DNA from: GCA-003244245 sp050699875
GTDB taxonomy: Bacteria > Actinomycetota > Actinomycetes > Mycobacteriales > Pseudonocardiaceae
NCBI GenBank assembly: GCA_050699875.1
Contig: JBOHFX010000153.1
Coordinates: forward strand, 24,563-88,562
Length of the DNA stretch: 64,000 nt
Direction of reading: 5' to 3'
In this document: piece by piece, positions 54,945 through 63,400 of the stretch
Layout: each line of letters opens with the position of its first letter
How positions within the stretch are numbered: position 1 is the first letter of the stretch
Notes under the pieces: model-generated
What the model saw: only the letters and a program-made list of their open reading frames with translations
Databases searched by the model: none
What the model was told of the DNA's origin: nothing
Position numbers and translations under genes: made by a program

Positions 54945-55040
54945 CGGGGAGGGTGCCCGGCCGGAGGGATGGGGGGTCTCCGTCCGGCCGGGCGGTGTCC
55001 GGCCGGACGGTAAGGGCGGGGGGCCGTCCGGCCGGCGGCT
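54945..55040. repeat. Cluster of CCGTCCGGCCG palindromic repeats
   Basis: GTCCGGCCG or its complement occurs at about 54982, 54997 and 55025, with a related CCGGCCGGA at 54952. The 12-bp GTCCGGCCGGAC (54997-55008) is a perfect palindrome. It lies in a gene-free stretch (54526-55169) that otherwise shows nothing, downstream of the reverse-strand nei gene, so it may act as a transcription terminator or protein-binding array. Confidence 0.5.
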
Positions 55041-55169
55041 GAGGGACTTGCGTCCTGGATAGCGTCATCGCAACCAGTTACCCCACCTCACCTCTACGTA
55101 AACGCCGGACTGGGCCGACAGTGACTGACTCAGCGCAACGGGTAACGGTCCAACGCGGTGACAGCAGCC

Positions 55170-55973
55170 TTACCGAGGCGGATGGGGCCCTGGCTGGCAG
55201 CGCGGACAGTAGTAGGTGTTCCTGGCCTCGACGTCGTCGCCCTGTACAGCACGGATCACGCGCTGGTCGCAGCGCCGGCAGGGCCGCCCACCCCGCTCGT
55301 ACACCCAGTGCTGTTTGCCACGGGCCAGTTCCCCCGTGGTGGACTGCTCGGGACGGTCGGCGTTGACCAAGAGAAGGCGCCGAGCCAAGGCCACCACGGT
55401 GTCGGGATCGACGTCGCGAACGGGGGTCCAGGGCGAGACCCCCAACAGGAAGCACATCTCCGTCTTGTACATGTTCCCGACGCCGGCCATGAGCCGCTGA
55501 TCGAGCAGGGCGAAGCCGAGTTCAGCGTCGGGATTTTCGCGTAGCCGCTGCGCCGCGACCGCAGCGTCGTTGCCGTCCCAGTCGGGTTTGAGCAAGTCGG
55601 GTCCCAGATGTCCCACCAGCCGATGTTCGTCCCGGGTGGCCACCAACGCCATATCGTGCAGGCAGAAACCCACCGCGACTCGGTCCTGCGTGGTCAACAC
55701 TGCGCGGGCTTGGTGACCTGGCCGTCGCCAACGCTGTCCGGGTCGGTAAAGGTGCCAGGAGCCGTCCATCCGGAAATGTGTATGCAGGCTCCGTCCATTA
55801 TCGAAACGGGTCAGAAGGTGCTTCCCGACGCTGTGTACACCCAGCACGGTAAGCCCCGAGAGATCATGCTGGACCAGCCGGGGATGGCGCAGTTCCCCAC
55901 GGGTGAGGCGCTTACCAGCCAGCGCCGCGGTCATCCGCTTGGCGGCCAAGTACACCGTGTCGCCTTCGGGCAA
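55170..55973 (-). CDS. nei: Fpg/Nei-family DNA glycosylase (endonuclease VIII, Nei2-like)
   Basis: The 267-residue protein starts MPEGDTVYLAAKRMTAALAG; after Met removal Pro2 is the catalytic Schiff-base nucleophile and Glu3 the general acid. The helix-two-turn-helix is LLDQRLMAGVGNMYKTEMCF. The C-terminal zinc finger is CRRCDQRV...YYCPRCQ with four Cys. PEGDTV rather than PELPEV marks the Nei2 branch, which removes oxidised pyrimidines from DNA. All key residues are present and length is usual. Confidence 0.94.
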   Translation of the reverse strand: MPEGDTVYLAAKRMTAALAGKRLTRGELRHPRLVQHDLSGLTVLGVHSVGKHLLTRFDNGRSLHTHFRMDGSWHLYRPGQRWRRPGHQARAVLTTQDRVAVGFCLHDMALVATRDEHRLVGHLGPDLLKPDWDGNDAAVAAQRLRENPDAELGFALLDQRLMAGVGNMYKTEMCFLLGVSPWTPVRDVDPDTVVALARRLLLVNADRPEQSTTGELARGKQHWVYERGGRPCRRCDQRVIRAVQGDDVEARNTYYCPRCQPGPHPPR

Positions 55974-56111
55974 CGGCTCTCCACCTGAGCTGAGGTTGTC
56001 GAAAGGCCATGCTAGGCGCGACGCAGCCGGATCGCCGTCGAGGGTGTCGAACCTGGGCCGCCGAGAACGATGTCGAACTCGGCAACAGCAAGTTTGATCG
56101 CAGAATCAGAT

Positions 56112-56615
56112 CTACCCGAGGGATCGGAAGGACTCGGAGCCGGGGGCCTCGGCAACGGCCTTGACTCGCTCGAGGGTCTCGCGCATTGCATTGACGTTGA
56201 ACCGGCGGCGCGCCCGACCCGCGAACTTCCAGTACAGGCGCGCCCCGAGCCTGTGAGGAAGCTGGAAAGACTCCGTGACAACGGTGCCGTCGCCGCTCGG
56301 CTCGAACTGGTATCGCCACGTGTTGACGTGACCGATGCGGCGCCCGCCTACGGCGAACGCGAATTCCCGGCCACGTTCGCAAACAATGATGGTGCATATC
56401 GTCCAGTACACCGGCCCTCGCCCGTTGCGGCGCACATGGCCACGAAAGCGGGTGCCCACCGCCGGGCCGGTCGCGCCGTCCAACCATTCAGCTTCGAAGG
56501 TCTCGGGGCTGAACCGGCCGATATTGGTGATGTCGCTGACCAGCTCCCACACACGTGCCGGTGGCGCGGCGACGTGAACGGTCACCGAGTCACCCATCGC
56601 CGCGGGCCCGCTCAT
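56112..56615 (-). CDS. SRPBCC (polyketide cyclase/START-like) protein
   Basis: The 167-residue protein has the SRPBCC beginning SVTVHVAAPPARVWELVSDI followed by TNIGRFSPETFEAEWLDGAT. It continues with GTRFRGHVRRNGRGPVYWTI and the long C-terminal helix RRFNVNAMRETLERVKAVAE. The fold binds hydrophobic ligands in a deep cavity; no ligand can be assigned. It lies 19 bp downstream of the VOC gene on the same strand, so the two probably form an operon. Confidence 0.88.
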   Translation of the reverse strand: MSGPAAMGDSVTVHVAAPPARVWELVSDITNIGRFSPETFEAEWLDGATGPAVGTRFRGHVRRNGRGPVYWTICTIIVCERGREFAFAVGGRRIGHVNTWRYQFEPSGDGTVVTESFQLPHRLGARLYWKFAGRARRRFNVNAMRETLERVKAVAEAPGSESFRSLG

Positions 56616-56634
56616 GCAGGCAAACGTACCTCGC

Positions 56635-57018
56635 TCACCCTTGTGTTCGTTCGTCGATCCGCAAGGTGTTGCCGAACGGGTCCAAAAGGTTCACGCACGT
56701 GCCGTCCTCGTCGTTGCCTGGGCTCGGTCCGATGCCCGGGTTGAGGTAGCGATACCCCTTGGCGCCTAGCTCGGTGTGGAGTTCGCGGACACCGGTCGCA
56801 CTGATGTACACCACGGCACCAGGAGTGCCGTCACCATGGTGTTCGGACAGGTGCAACACCAGCGACCCTCGCGACACCTGCATGTACAACGGCGCGAGAT
56901 CATCGAAACGGTGTTCCCAGTCGACCGTGCACCCGAGGTAGTCCACGTAGAACTCGCGTGCCTTCGCCACGTCGAAGATGCGGAGGATGGGAACGATCCG
57001 TTCGACTGCGAACACCAT
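56635..57018 (-). CDS. VOC-superfamily (glyoxalase/bleomycin-resistance-like) protein
   Basis: The 127-residue protein has two beta-alpha-beta-beta-beta modules. The first has IVPILRIFDVAKAREFYVDY followed by LGCTVDWEHRF; the second has YLNPGIGPSPGNDEDGTCVN followed by LLDPFGNTLRIDE. The FYVDYLGxxVDWEH stretch is like the bleomycin-binding protein group (BLMT/BLMA type), which sequester the drug without catalysis. A resistance or detoxification role is likely. It is first in a two-gene operon. Confidence 0.88.
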   Translation of the reverse strand: MVFAVERIVPILRIFDVAKAREFYVDYLGCTVDWEHRFDDLAPLYMQVSRGSLVLHLSEHHGDGTPGAVVYISATGVRELHTELGAKGYRYLNPGIGPSPGNDEDGTCVNLLDPFGNTLRIDERTQG

Positions 57019-57248
57019 CTCACCACGCTAGCGGTGACAACGGCCTGCGGGTCGGCGCGCTGGCGGGGGCTGCCGGACGGGCTACCGCGCGGACCTGACC
57101 GGTTACTCCGAGTTCACCGCTCCCGACGAGCGAACGGCGGATCCGCGCACTCGTTCGGTGGGCGTCACCCACGGCGGACCCTGTCGATACTGACAACCGT
57201 TATCCTTAGCCGCGCCTTCGGCCCCCCAACTCGCATCGGAGTACGCCT

Positions 57249-58244
57249 TTGAAGATCGCCCTGGTTGGCAAGGGCGGCAGCGGCAAGACCACGCTGACCG
57301 CGTTGCTCGTCCGGCACCTGGTGGCCACCGGCCGGCCGGTATTGGCGCTGGACGCCGACATCAACCAGCACCTGGCCGTCGCGCTGGGCGCGACCGAGGC
57401 CGACGCGGCCGCCTTGCCGACCCTGTCGGCGCACCTGCCGCTGATCAAGGACTTCTTGCGCGGAGTCAACCCGCGGATCGCCTCGGCCGACGTGATGGTC
57501 AAGACCACCCCGCCGGGCGCGGGTTCCCGGCTGCTGCGCATCGTGGCGCGCAACCCGATCTACGAGGCGTGCGTGCGGGAGATCGCCGGTGCGCGGCTGG
57601 CCGTGGCAGGCCCGTTCGCCGAGGGCGATCTCGGGGTGGCCTGCTACCACTCCAAGGTCGGCGCAGTGGAGCTGATCCTCAACCATCTCGTCGATGAGGG
57701 CGGGGAGTACGTGGTGGTGGACATGACCGCAGGCGCGGACTCCTTCGCCTCCGGGCTGTTCACCCGCTTCGATGTGATGTTCCTCGTCTGCGAACCCACC
57801 TTGCGCAGCGTCGGAGTGTACCGCCAGTACCGCGGCTACGCCCGCGACTTCGGGGTGCGAATCGCGGTGGTGGGCAACAAGGTCTCCGACGATGACGACG
57901 CCGCGTTCCTGCGCGCGCAGATCGGCGCCGACCTGGTGGGCTGGGTGAGCCGCTCCGCGCACGTCCGCGCCACCGAGCGCGGTGAGGCCCGCCCCATCAG
58001 CACGCTGGAGCCGGCCAACGTGGCCACGCTGGACGCGATGCTCGACGTCGTGGACGGCACCATCAAGGACTGGGTTACCTACCAGCACCAGGCCGTCGAG
58101 TTCCACCTGCGCAACGCCGCGGCCTGGGCCAACGACCGCACTGGGTGCGACCTGGCCGATCAGGTCGACCCAGATTTCGCGCACGGCCCCGGCGCGCTCG
58201 CGCAGTCGGGCCGGCTGCCGGTGACTCCAACGACCATGCCCTGA
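57249..58244 (+). CDS. CooC-like P-loop ATPase (ParA/MinD superfamily)
   Basis: TTG 57249 preceded by GGAG begins MKIALVGKGGSGKTTLTALL. The deviant Walker A is at residues 7-15 (GKGGSGKTT). LALDADINQHLA is the switch I region, and YVVVDMTAGADSFASGLFTR is Walker B-like. CooC proteins insert nickel into carbon monoxide dehydrogenase with ATP, but no dehydrogenase or nickel genes lie nearby. The neighbours encode an SCO5389-family protein and a flavin oxidoreductase. The protein may activate another metalloenzyme. Confidence 0.9.
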   Translation: MKIALVGKGGSGKTTLTALLVRHLVATGRPVLALDADINQHLAVALGATEADAAALPTLSAHLPLIKDFLRGVNPRIASADVMVKTTPPGAGSRLLRIVARNPIYEACVREIAGARLAVAGPFAEGDLGVACYHSKVGAVELILNHLVDEGGEYVVVDMTAGADSFASGLFTRFDVMFLVCEPTLRSVGVYRQYRGYARDFGVRIAVVGNKVSDDDDAAFLRAQIGADLVGWVSRSAHVRATERGEARPISTLEPANVATLDAMLDVVDGTIKDWVTYQHQAVEFHLRNAAAWANDRTGCDLADQVDPDFAHGPGALAQSGRLPVTPTTMP

Positions 58245-58268
58245 CCGCACACCACCCGGGAGGAAGCC

Positions 58269-58667
58269 ATGTCCCTCGACGTTCCCACCGCCCTGCTCGA
58301 GCGCGCCCAACACGGTGAGGTCGACGGCGCCGAGTTTATCGACTGCGTGCGGCTGTCGCTGCCCTACGCCTGGGCCGTCATCAGCGGCGTGGTGACCGAC
58401 CTCGAACTCGCCGGGGACACCACCGAGTTCGCCGACCACGAGATCCCCCCGCCCGGCGAGGCTGAGCGCGGGCAGTTGCTGCGGGCGCTGGCCTCCGACG
58501 CCATCCGCGGCGGCCTTGAGCGCCACTTCGGGGTGAAGCTGGCCTTCCAGAACTGCCACCGCGTCGCCGCGTTCCGGCCCAACGCCACCGGCGGTGCCCG
58601 CTACCGCGCGTTCGTCTCCGCACGGGGTCAGTTGCTCAACCAGAGTCCCGAGCTGCGGGACTGCTGA
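58269..58667 (+). CDS. SCO5389-family protein
   Basis: ATG 58269 follows GGGAGGAAGCC. The 132-residue product (MSLDVPTALLERAQHGEVDG, FIDCVRLSLPYAWAVISGVV, RALASDAIRGGLERHFGVKL, AFQNCHRVAAF) matches the actinobacterial family named after Streptomyces SCO5389, whose function is unknown. Two cysteines, in DCVRLSLPYAW and QNCHRV, are typical. Length and motifs are complete. It lies 24 bp after the CooC-like gene and 8 bp before the next, forming a tight operon. Confidence 0.88.
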   Translation: MSLDVPTALLERAQHGEVDGAEFIDCVRLSLPYAWAVISGVVTDLELAGDTTEFADHEIPPPGEAERGQLLRALASDAIRGGLERHFGVKLAFQNCHRVAAFRPNATGGARYRAFVSARGQLLNQSPELRDC

Positions 58668-58675
58668 CCAGCTCA

Positions 58676-59680
58676 ATGCGCTTCGGGGTGTTCCTGCTCG
58701 CGGCCCAGTTCCCCGGCCAGGACCACACCACCGTGCTGGAATCCACGGTCGCGGCTGCGGTGGCCGCCGAGGGTGCGGGCTTCGACGACGTGTGGGTCGC
58801 CGAGCACCATTTCATGTCCTACGGGATCTGCCCCTCAGCGGTCACCCTGGCCGGCTACCTGCTCGGCGCGACCCGCAGGGTCGCGGTCGGCACCGCGGTC
58901 AGCGTGCTGACCACTCAGCACCCGGTGGCACTCGCCGAACAAGCCGCCCTGCTTGACCAGCTCTCCGGCGGGCGCTTCCGCCTCGGTGTCGGCCGGGGCG
59001 GCCCGTGGATCGACCTCGAGGTCTTCGGCACCGGTTTGCACCGCTACCAGCACGGCTTCCCCGAGTCCCTCGACCTGCTGCTCGCGTCGCTGACCCGACC
59101 CCGCCTGGCCGGACAGGGGCCGCAATTCCGCTTCCCCGACGTCGACATCGTGCCCCGACCGCGCACCCAGCCGCGCCCCCAGGTCATCCTGGCGGCCACC
59201 ACCACCGGCACCGTGGAGCTCGCAGCGTGCCGCGGTCTGCCGCTGCTGCTCGGCATGCACGCCGACGACACTGAGAAGGCTGCGTTCATCGGCCACTACA
59301 AGCGCGTGTCCACCCGCCCGGTGGGGCACATCAGTGCTGCACTCGGCTACGTCGCTGACACCCAGCGTGAGGCGGTGAACACCATGCAGGATCGCCTTCC
59401 TCGCTGGCTCAGCCCCGGGCTGGCCGGCTACCGACGCGCCGACGGTGGGCCGCACCGCCCACGTGACGCCGACGAGTACACCGAACTGCTGTGCCGGCTA
59501 CACCCGGTCGGCACCCCCGAACACTGCCGCGACACGCTGGCCACCACTGCAGGCCGAACGGGCATCGACCACTTCATCCTCTTGGTCGAAGGCGCCGGCG
59601 ACCGGACCCGCACCCTGGAGAACATCACCCGCCTGGGCACCGAGGTCCTGCCCCCGCTCCGACAACCCACCGAACACTGA
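58676..59680 (+). CDS. LLM-class (luciferase-like) flavin-dependent oxidoreductase
   Basis: The 334-residue protein begins MRFGVFLLAAQFPGQDHTT. The bacterial-luciferase-like TIM barrel is marked by FDDVWVAEHHFMSYGICPSA, RRVAVGTAVSVLTTQHPVAL, EQAALLDQLSGGRFRLGVGR and GGPWIDLEVFG. EHHF-type motifs place it near alkanal monooxygenase-like enzymes that use FMNH2 or F420. It is third in the CooC-SCO5389 operon. The substrate is unknown. Confidence 0.92.
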   Translation: MRFGVFLLAAQFPGQDHTTVLESTVAAAVAAEGAGFDDVWVAEHHFMSYGICPSAVTLAGYLLGATRRVAVGTAVSVLTTQHPVALAEQAALLDQLSGGRFRLGVGRGGPWIDLEVFGTGLHRYQHGFPESLDLLLASLTRPRLAGQGPQFRFPDVDIVPRPRTQPRPQVILAATTTGTVELAACRGLPLLLGMHADDTEKAAFIGHYKRVSTRPVGHISAALGYVADTQREAVNTMQDRLPRWLSPGLAGYRRADGGPHRPRDADEYTELLCRLHPVGTPEHCRDTLATTAGRTGIDHFILLVEGAGDRTRTLENITRLGTEVLPPLRQPTEH

Positions 59681-59923
59681 CCCGGGCTGTGGGCCAGCGC
59701 CACGGCTGCTCGTCGCGTTCTTCTCGCCCGCGCGAAGGCACCTATCCGATCTGGGTATCTGACGACAAATGGCACTGTCAGGCGGTTACTGGGCACGTCC
59801 CAGAGTGGGTACCACCAGCGGGTTCTTGCGTCAGACCGCTTTCGTTGGTTCCATGAACGGCAGGTGAGCAATGGAGGTCACTGACATGCAGCACCGCACG
59901 CCTTACTCGGGGTCGCATATTCC

Positions 59924-60343
59924 ATGGTGACACCGGAGGACGCCCGTTGGCTTGCCAGTTACCTGCGGAAGATGGTGTCGACTCGCCCAGCGGCCTGGGC
60001 GGGTAGTGAGTTGACCCTGTCCCAGCTGATCGCGCTGCACTTCATCGCCGCGAAGGCTCCGATGACGCTGCTCTCGCTGTCGGAGGCGTTGGGCACCAGA
60101 CCACCGGCAACCTGTGCGATGGTCAACCGGCTCGCCCGGGCCGGACTGGTGCAGCGCGCCCCCGACCCGGATGACCTTCGACGCGTACTGCTGTTCGTGA
60201 CCAGCAAGTCGGCGCAGATGATCGGCAAGATCGACCCGGACACTGCTCGCCAGCTGCAGGTGGTGCTGCTCAGCATGGGCTCATCAGCCCAACGGGTCCT
60301 CACCGAGGTCCTGAAGGACACCGCGCGTCGCCTCGCCCGCTGA
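59924..60343 (+). CDS. MarR-family regulator
   Basis: The 139-residue protein from ATG 59924 has the MarR winged helix: LTLSQLIALHFIAAKAPMTL, LSLSEALGTRPPATCAMVNR, LARAGLVQRAPDPDDLRRVL. DPDDLRRV corresponds to the DxRD/R wing motif. It lies 27 bp before the S9 peptidase gene on the same strand, so it may control that operon and itself. The ligand is unknown. The 243-bp upstream gap holds no supported gene. Confidence 0.9.
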   Translation: MVTPEDARWLASYLRKMVSTRPAAWAGSELTLSQLIALHFIAAKAPMTLLSLSEALGTRPPATCAMVNRLARAGLVQRAPDPDDLRRVLLFVTSKSAQMIGKIDPDTARQLQVVLLSMGSSAQRVLTEVLKDTARRLAR

Positions 60344-60370
60344 CCACGTTCCGTACGGCACTATCGGAGT

Positions 60371-62224
60371 GTGAGCGCAGCACCGCCGTCCGCAACCGTC
60401 CCTGACACCCTGTTCGACGACCCGGACGCGGAGGCGCGCTGGCGGGCCCGATTCACCGCACCCCGGGTCAGCCTTCCGCAGTGGGCCCGGGACGCCCCAG
60501 ACCGCTGCCTTTACACCTCCAACGCGTCAGGTACCTGGGAGGCCTACGCCTGGGACCGCGCCACCGGGACGCATCGCCAGGTCACCGACCGCCCGCACGG
60601 CACCTACGCCGCCACGGTGACACCCGATGGCGAGCAGGTGTGGTGGTTCGCCGACACCGACGGCGACGAGTTCGGCAGCTGGGTGACGGAGCCCTTCGCC
60701 GGAAAGCCCGTTGACGCTGGGCCAAAGCCGGCCGTGCCGGGCACCCCGCCCGGCTACCCGGCAGGGCTGGACCTCGGCCGGCGCACGGCGGCCGTCGGTG
60801 CCTCCACCGACGAGGGCACCACAGTGTGGATATCCCGGGACGGTACCGCTCAGGTCGTCTACCGCAGCGAGCATGACGCCGGGGTGGGAGCGTTGTCCCG
60901 GGACGAGCGACTGCTCGCGATCACCCATTCCGAGCACGGTGACGCCCGGCACCCGGCGATCCGCGTACTCGACGTCAGTGCGGACACCGCGGTTTCTCCG
61001 GTCGCGCAGCTGTGGGACGGCCCTGGGAAGGGCTTGGCTGTGCTCGGCTTCGCCCCGCTCGAGGGCGACACCAGACTGCTGGTCACCCACGAGCGGCGCG
61101 GCCGCCAGGAGTTGCTGATCTGGGACGTCGCAGCCAACAGGGAGATCGAGATCCCGCTGGAACTCCCCGGTGAGGTAGTCGCTGACTGGTATCCCGACGG
61201 CGACGCGCTGCTCGTCGTGCATCAGCACGCGGCGCGATCCACGCTGCACCGTTACCACCTGGCCACCGGCGAGCTCACCGCGCTCGACATCCCACCCGGC
61301 ACGATCGGCGGTGCGGGGGCACGGCCGGATGGCACCGTCGAGTACGCGTGGTCCTGCGCCGCCCAGCCGCCCACCATCCGGGCGCTGCACCCGGACGGCA
61401 CCGACCGTACGCTGCTGCGACCCCAGGGCGACCCGGCGCCCGACTCGCAACCTCTGGTTGATCATTTCGTGCCAACCCCGTCGGGAGAGGTACACGCTCT
61501 GGTGGCCAGGCCGGGCCGTGCATCCGAGAGCCCGCTGCCCGCCGTTTTCCTATTGCACGGCGGACCGCATGCAGCCGACGAGGACCGCTTTTCCGCGAGT
61601 CGAGCGCTCTGGCTGGACGCCGGCTTCGCCGTCGTGCACGTCAACTACCGCGGATCCACCGGCTACGGGTCCGCCTGGCGGGACGCGATCGAGGGCCGGC
61701 CCGGACTGACCGAATTGGAGGACGTCGCGGCCGTGCACGACTGGGCGGTGTCCTCCGGGTTCGCCGATCCGGCCGCCTGCGTCGTGGACGGTTGGTCATG
61801 GGGCGGCTACCTCGCGCTGCTCGCTCTCGGGACCCAACCCCAGCGTTGGGCGGCCGGAGTCGCCGGGGTCCCGGTGGCCGACTACCTGACCGCCTATGCC
61901 GACGAGATGGAGCCGCTGCGGGCGTTTGACCGCGCGCTGTTCGGCGGCTCGCCCGATGAGCTGCCCGAGCTGTTCCAGAGATCATCCCCGATCAGCTACG
62001 CGGCCGACGTCCGCGCTCCGGTGCTGGTCCTGGCCGGGGAGAACGATCCACGGTGCCCGATCCGCCAGATCGACAACTACCTCGCCCGGCTGGCCGAGTT
62101 GGGAAAGCCGTACCGGGTCTACCGCTATGACTCCGGGCACGGATCGCTGGTGGTGGCCGAGATGTTGCGGTTGCACGCCGCCGAGGTGGCGTTCGTCCGC
62201 GAGACATTGGCGGGGGGCGTTTGA
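60371..62224 (+). CDS. S9-family prolyl oligopeptidase-like serine peptidase
   Basis: The 617-residue protein starts at GTG 60371. An N-terminal seven-bladed propeller (YTSNASGTWEAYAWDRATGT, VTPDGEQVWWFADTDGDEFG) precedes an alpha/beta-hydrolase domain from about 360. The catalytic triad is Ser476 (GWSWGGY), Asp559 (GENDPRCP) and His590 (DSGHGSLV). FLLHGGPHAADEDRFSASRA is the oxyanion segment. There is no signal peptide. Family members are dipeptidyl- or acylaminoacyl-peptidases acting on short peptides in the cytoplasm. Probably co-transcribed with the MarR gene. Confidence 0.93.
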   Translation: MSAAPPSATVPDTLFDDPDAEARWRARFTAPRVSLPQWARDAPDRCLYTSNASGTWEAYAWDRATGTHRQVTDRPHGTYAATVTPDGEQVWWFADTDGDEFGSWVTEPFAGKPVDAGPKPAVPGTPPGYPAGLDLGRRTAAVGASTDEGTTVWISRDGTAQVVYRSEHDAGVGALSRDERLLAITHSEHGDARHPAIRVLDVSADTAVSPVAQLWDGPGKGLAVLGFAPLEGDTRLLVTHERRGRQELLIWDVAANREIEIPLELPGEVVADWYPDGDALLVVHQHAARSTLHRYHLATGELTALDIPPGTIGGAGARPDGTVEYAWSCAAQPPTIRALHPDGTDRTLLRPQGDPAPDSQPLVDHFVPTPSGEVHALVARPGRASESPLPAVFLLHGGPHAADEDRFSASRALWLDAGFAVVHVNYRGSTGYGSAWRDAIEGRPGLTELEDVAAVHDWAVSSGFADPAACVVDGWSWGGYLALLALGTQPQRWAAGVAGVPVADYLTAYADEMEPLRAFDRALFGGSPDELPELFQRSSPISYAADVRAPVLVLAGENDPRCPIRQIDNYLARLAELGKPYRVYRYDSGHGSLVVAEMLRLHAAEVAFVRETLAGGV

Positions 62225-62265
62225 CTGCCGGCTCAGCCGACGGAAGTTGACTGCCGGCTCAGCCG
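62221..62265 (+). repeat. 26-bp tandem direct repeat with hairpin potential
   Basis: TTGACTGCCGGCTCAGCCG occurs at 62221-62239 and 62247-62265. Each copy contains a CCGGCT/AGCCGG-like hairpin (CGGCTCAGCCG). The first copy overlaps the peptidase stop codon, so the pair may be a tandem terminator. Confidence 0.55.
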
Positions 62266-62332
62266 GCGGATGGGTGAACTTTACCGTCGGTCAACCCAGC
62301 GGTAACCGCGACGGCGGAAGCTGGCACCGGAG

Positions 62333-63400
62333 GTGGTCACCGTGACCCTGTGGCGGCTGCACGTCGACGTGGCCGATCAGCCCGGCCGGCTGGGCGCGCT
62401 CGCCGCAACCATCGGTGGCTGCGGGGCTAATATCGTATCACTGCACGTGATCGGTGAACCAGCCCAAGACGGTGCCGTGACAGACGAGTTGCTGGTCAAG
62501 GTGCCCCCGCAGGTTCCGCTGCCGGCGTTGGTGGAAGCCATCGAGATCGCCGGTTTCCGCATCTCGGTGGTCGTGCAGGCCGACGCCCAGGCGTTGGCCG
62601 ATCCGGTGAACACCGCGCTGGCCCTCGCCCACTGCGTTGCCGTCGACCCAGGTAGCGCCGCGCGGGCAGTGGCCGCCCTGCTGCGCGCCGAGCTGGCTGG
62701 GGACGGTGCGCCGCCGTCCGCGCACCACGCCGAGGTTGGCACCGGATCGATGCGGGTGCGGCTGCGCCGCGGCTGGCCGTTCACCGCCACCGAAATCTCC
62801 CGAGCCGCAGCGTTACTCGAACTCGCCGGGACCTCCGAAGGGCGCCGGCTCCCGCCGCCACGGACCAACGTCCAGCTGACCGACGGCGCCGAGGTGATGC
62901 TGCGCGCCGCGACGGCCGCGGACGCGCCTCTGGTCGCCGCACTGCACGCGCGTTGCTCACCGCAGACCCGGTCGCTGCGTTCGCTGTCCACCAGACCGGT
63001 GTTGCCGGCGTCGGTGCTGCAGCAGCTGATCGGCGCCGACGGCTCCACCAGCGTGCTCGCGGTGACCACCGATGGCGGTGTCGCGGTTGGATTGGCGAAT
63101 CTCATCGGCACCGGCACCGGCACCGGCGGCGCCGAGGTCGCGCTGCTGGTGGAGGACTCCTGGCAGGGCCGTGGGGTCGGCACGGCGCTGGCCCGCAGAC
63201 TGGTGGAACTGGCTCGAACCGACGGGTTCACCGAGCTCATCGCGGTGTCACTGGCGGGCAACAGCGGGCTGACCCGGGTGTTGCGGCGGGCCGGGCTGCG
63301 TCCCCGCGGCCGGTTGGAAGGAGGCGTCCTGCGCGTCCGGGCCGCACTGCATCCCGAGAGGCTCAGCGCCAGCGAACCGACCCAGGTCAGCCTTGCCTAG
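62333..63400 (+). CDS. ACT-domain/GNAT acetyltransferase fusion
   Basis: GTG 62333 (or GTG 62342) gives about 355 residues. Residues 5-90 form an ACT domain (LHVDVADQPGRLGALAATIG, GCGANIVSLHVIGEP, ISVVVQADAQA). A middle linker follows, then a GNAT domain at about 185-340 (VMLRAATAADAPLVAALHAR, ALLVEDSWQGRGVGTALARR, LIAVSLAGNSGLTRVLRRAG). WQGRGVGTAL is the acetyl-CoA P-loop. ACT domains bind amino acids, so the acetyltransferase is probably allosterically controlled by one. Such fusions recall amino-acid-regulated lysine acetylases of actinobacteria. Confidence 0.9.
   Translation: MVTVTLWRLHVDVADQPGRLGALAATIGGCGANIVSLHVIGEPAQDGAVTDELLVKVPPQVPLPALVEAIEIAGFRISVVVQADAQALADPVNTALALAHCVAVDPGSAARAVAALLRAELAGDGAPPSAHHAEVGTGSMRVRLRRGWPFTATEISRAAALLELAGTSEGRRLPPPRTNVQLTDGAEVMLRAATAADAPLVAALHARCSPQTRSLRSLSTRPVLPASVLQQLIGADGSTSVLAVTTDGGVAVGLANLIGTGTGTGGAEVALLVEDSWQGRGVGTALARRLVELARTDGFTELIAVSLAGNSGLTRVLRRAGLRPRGRLEGGVLRVRAALHPERLSASEPTQVSLA

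Noticed and set aside
57040..57190. Forward frame LTGYSEFTAPDERTADPRT before the CooC-like gene
   Set aside because: It lacks a start and ribosome-binding site and overlaps the divergent promoter region; it may be an old gene end but cannot be supported.
57165..58676. 503-codon reverse frame opposite the CooC-like gene
   Set aside because: Antisense shadow; Walker motifs and SCO5389 motifs are on the forward strand.
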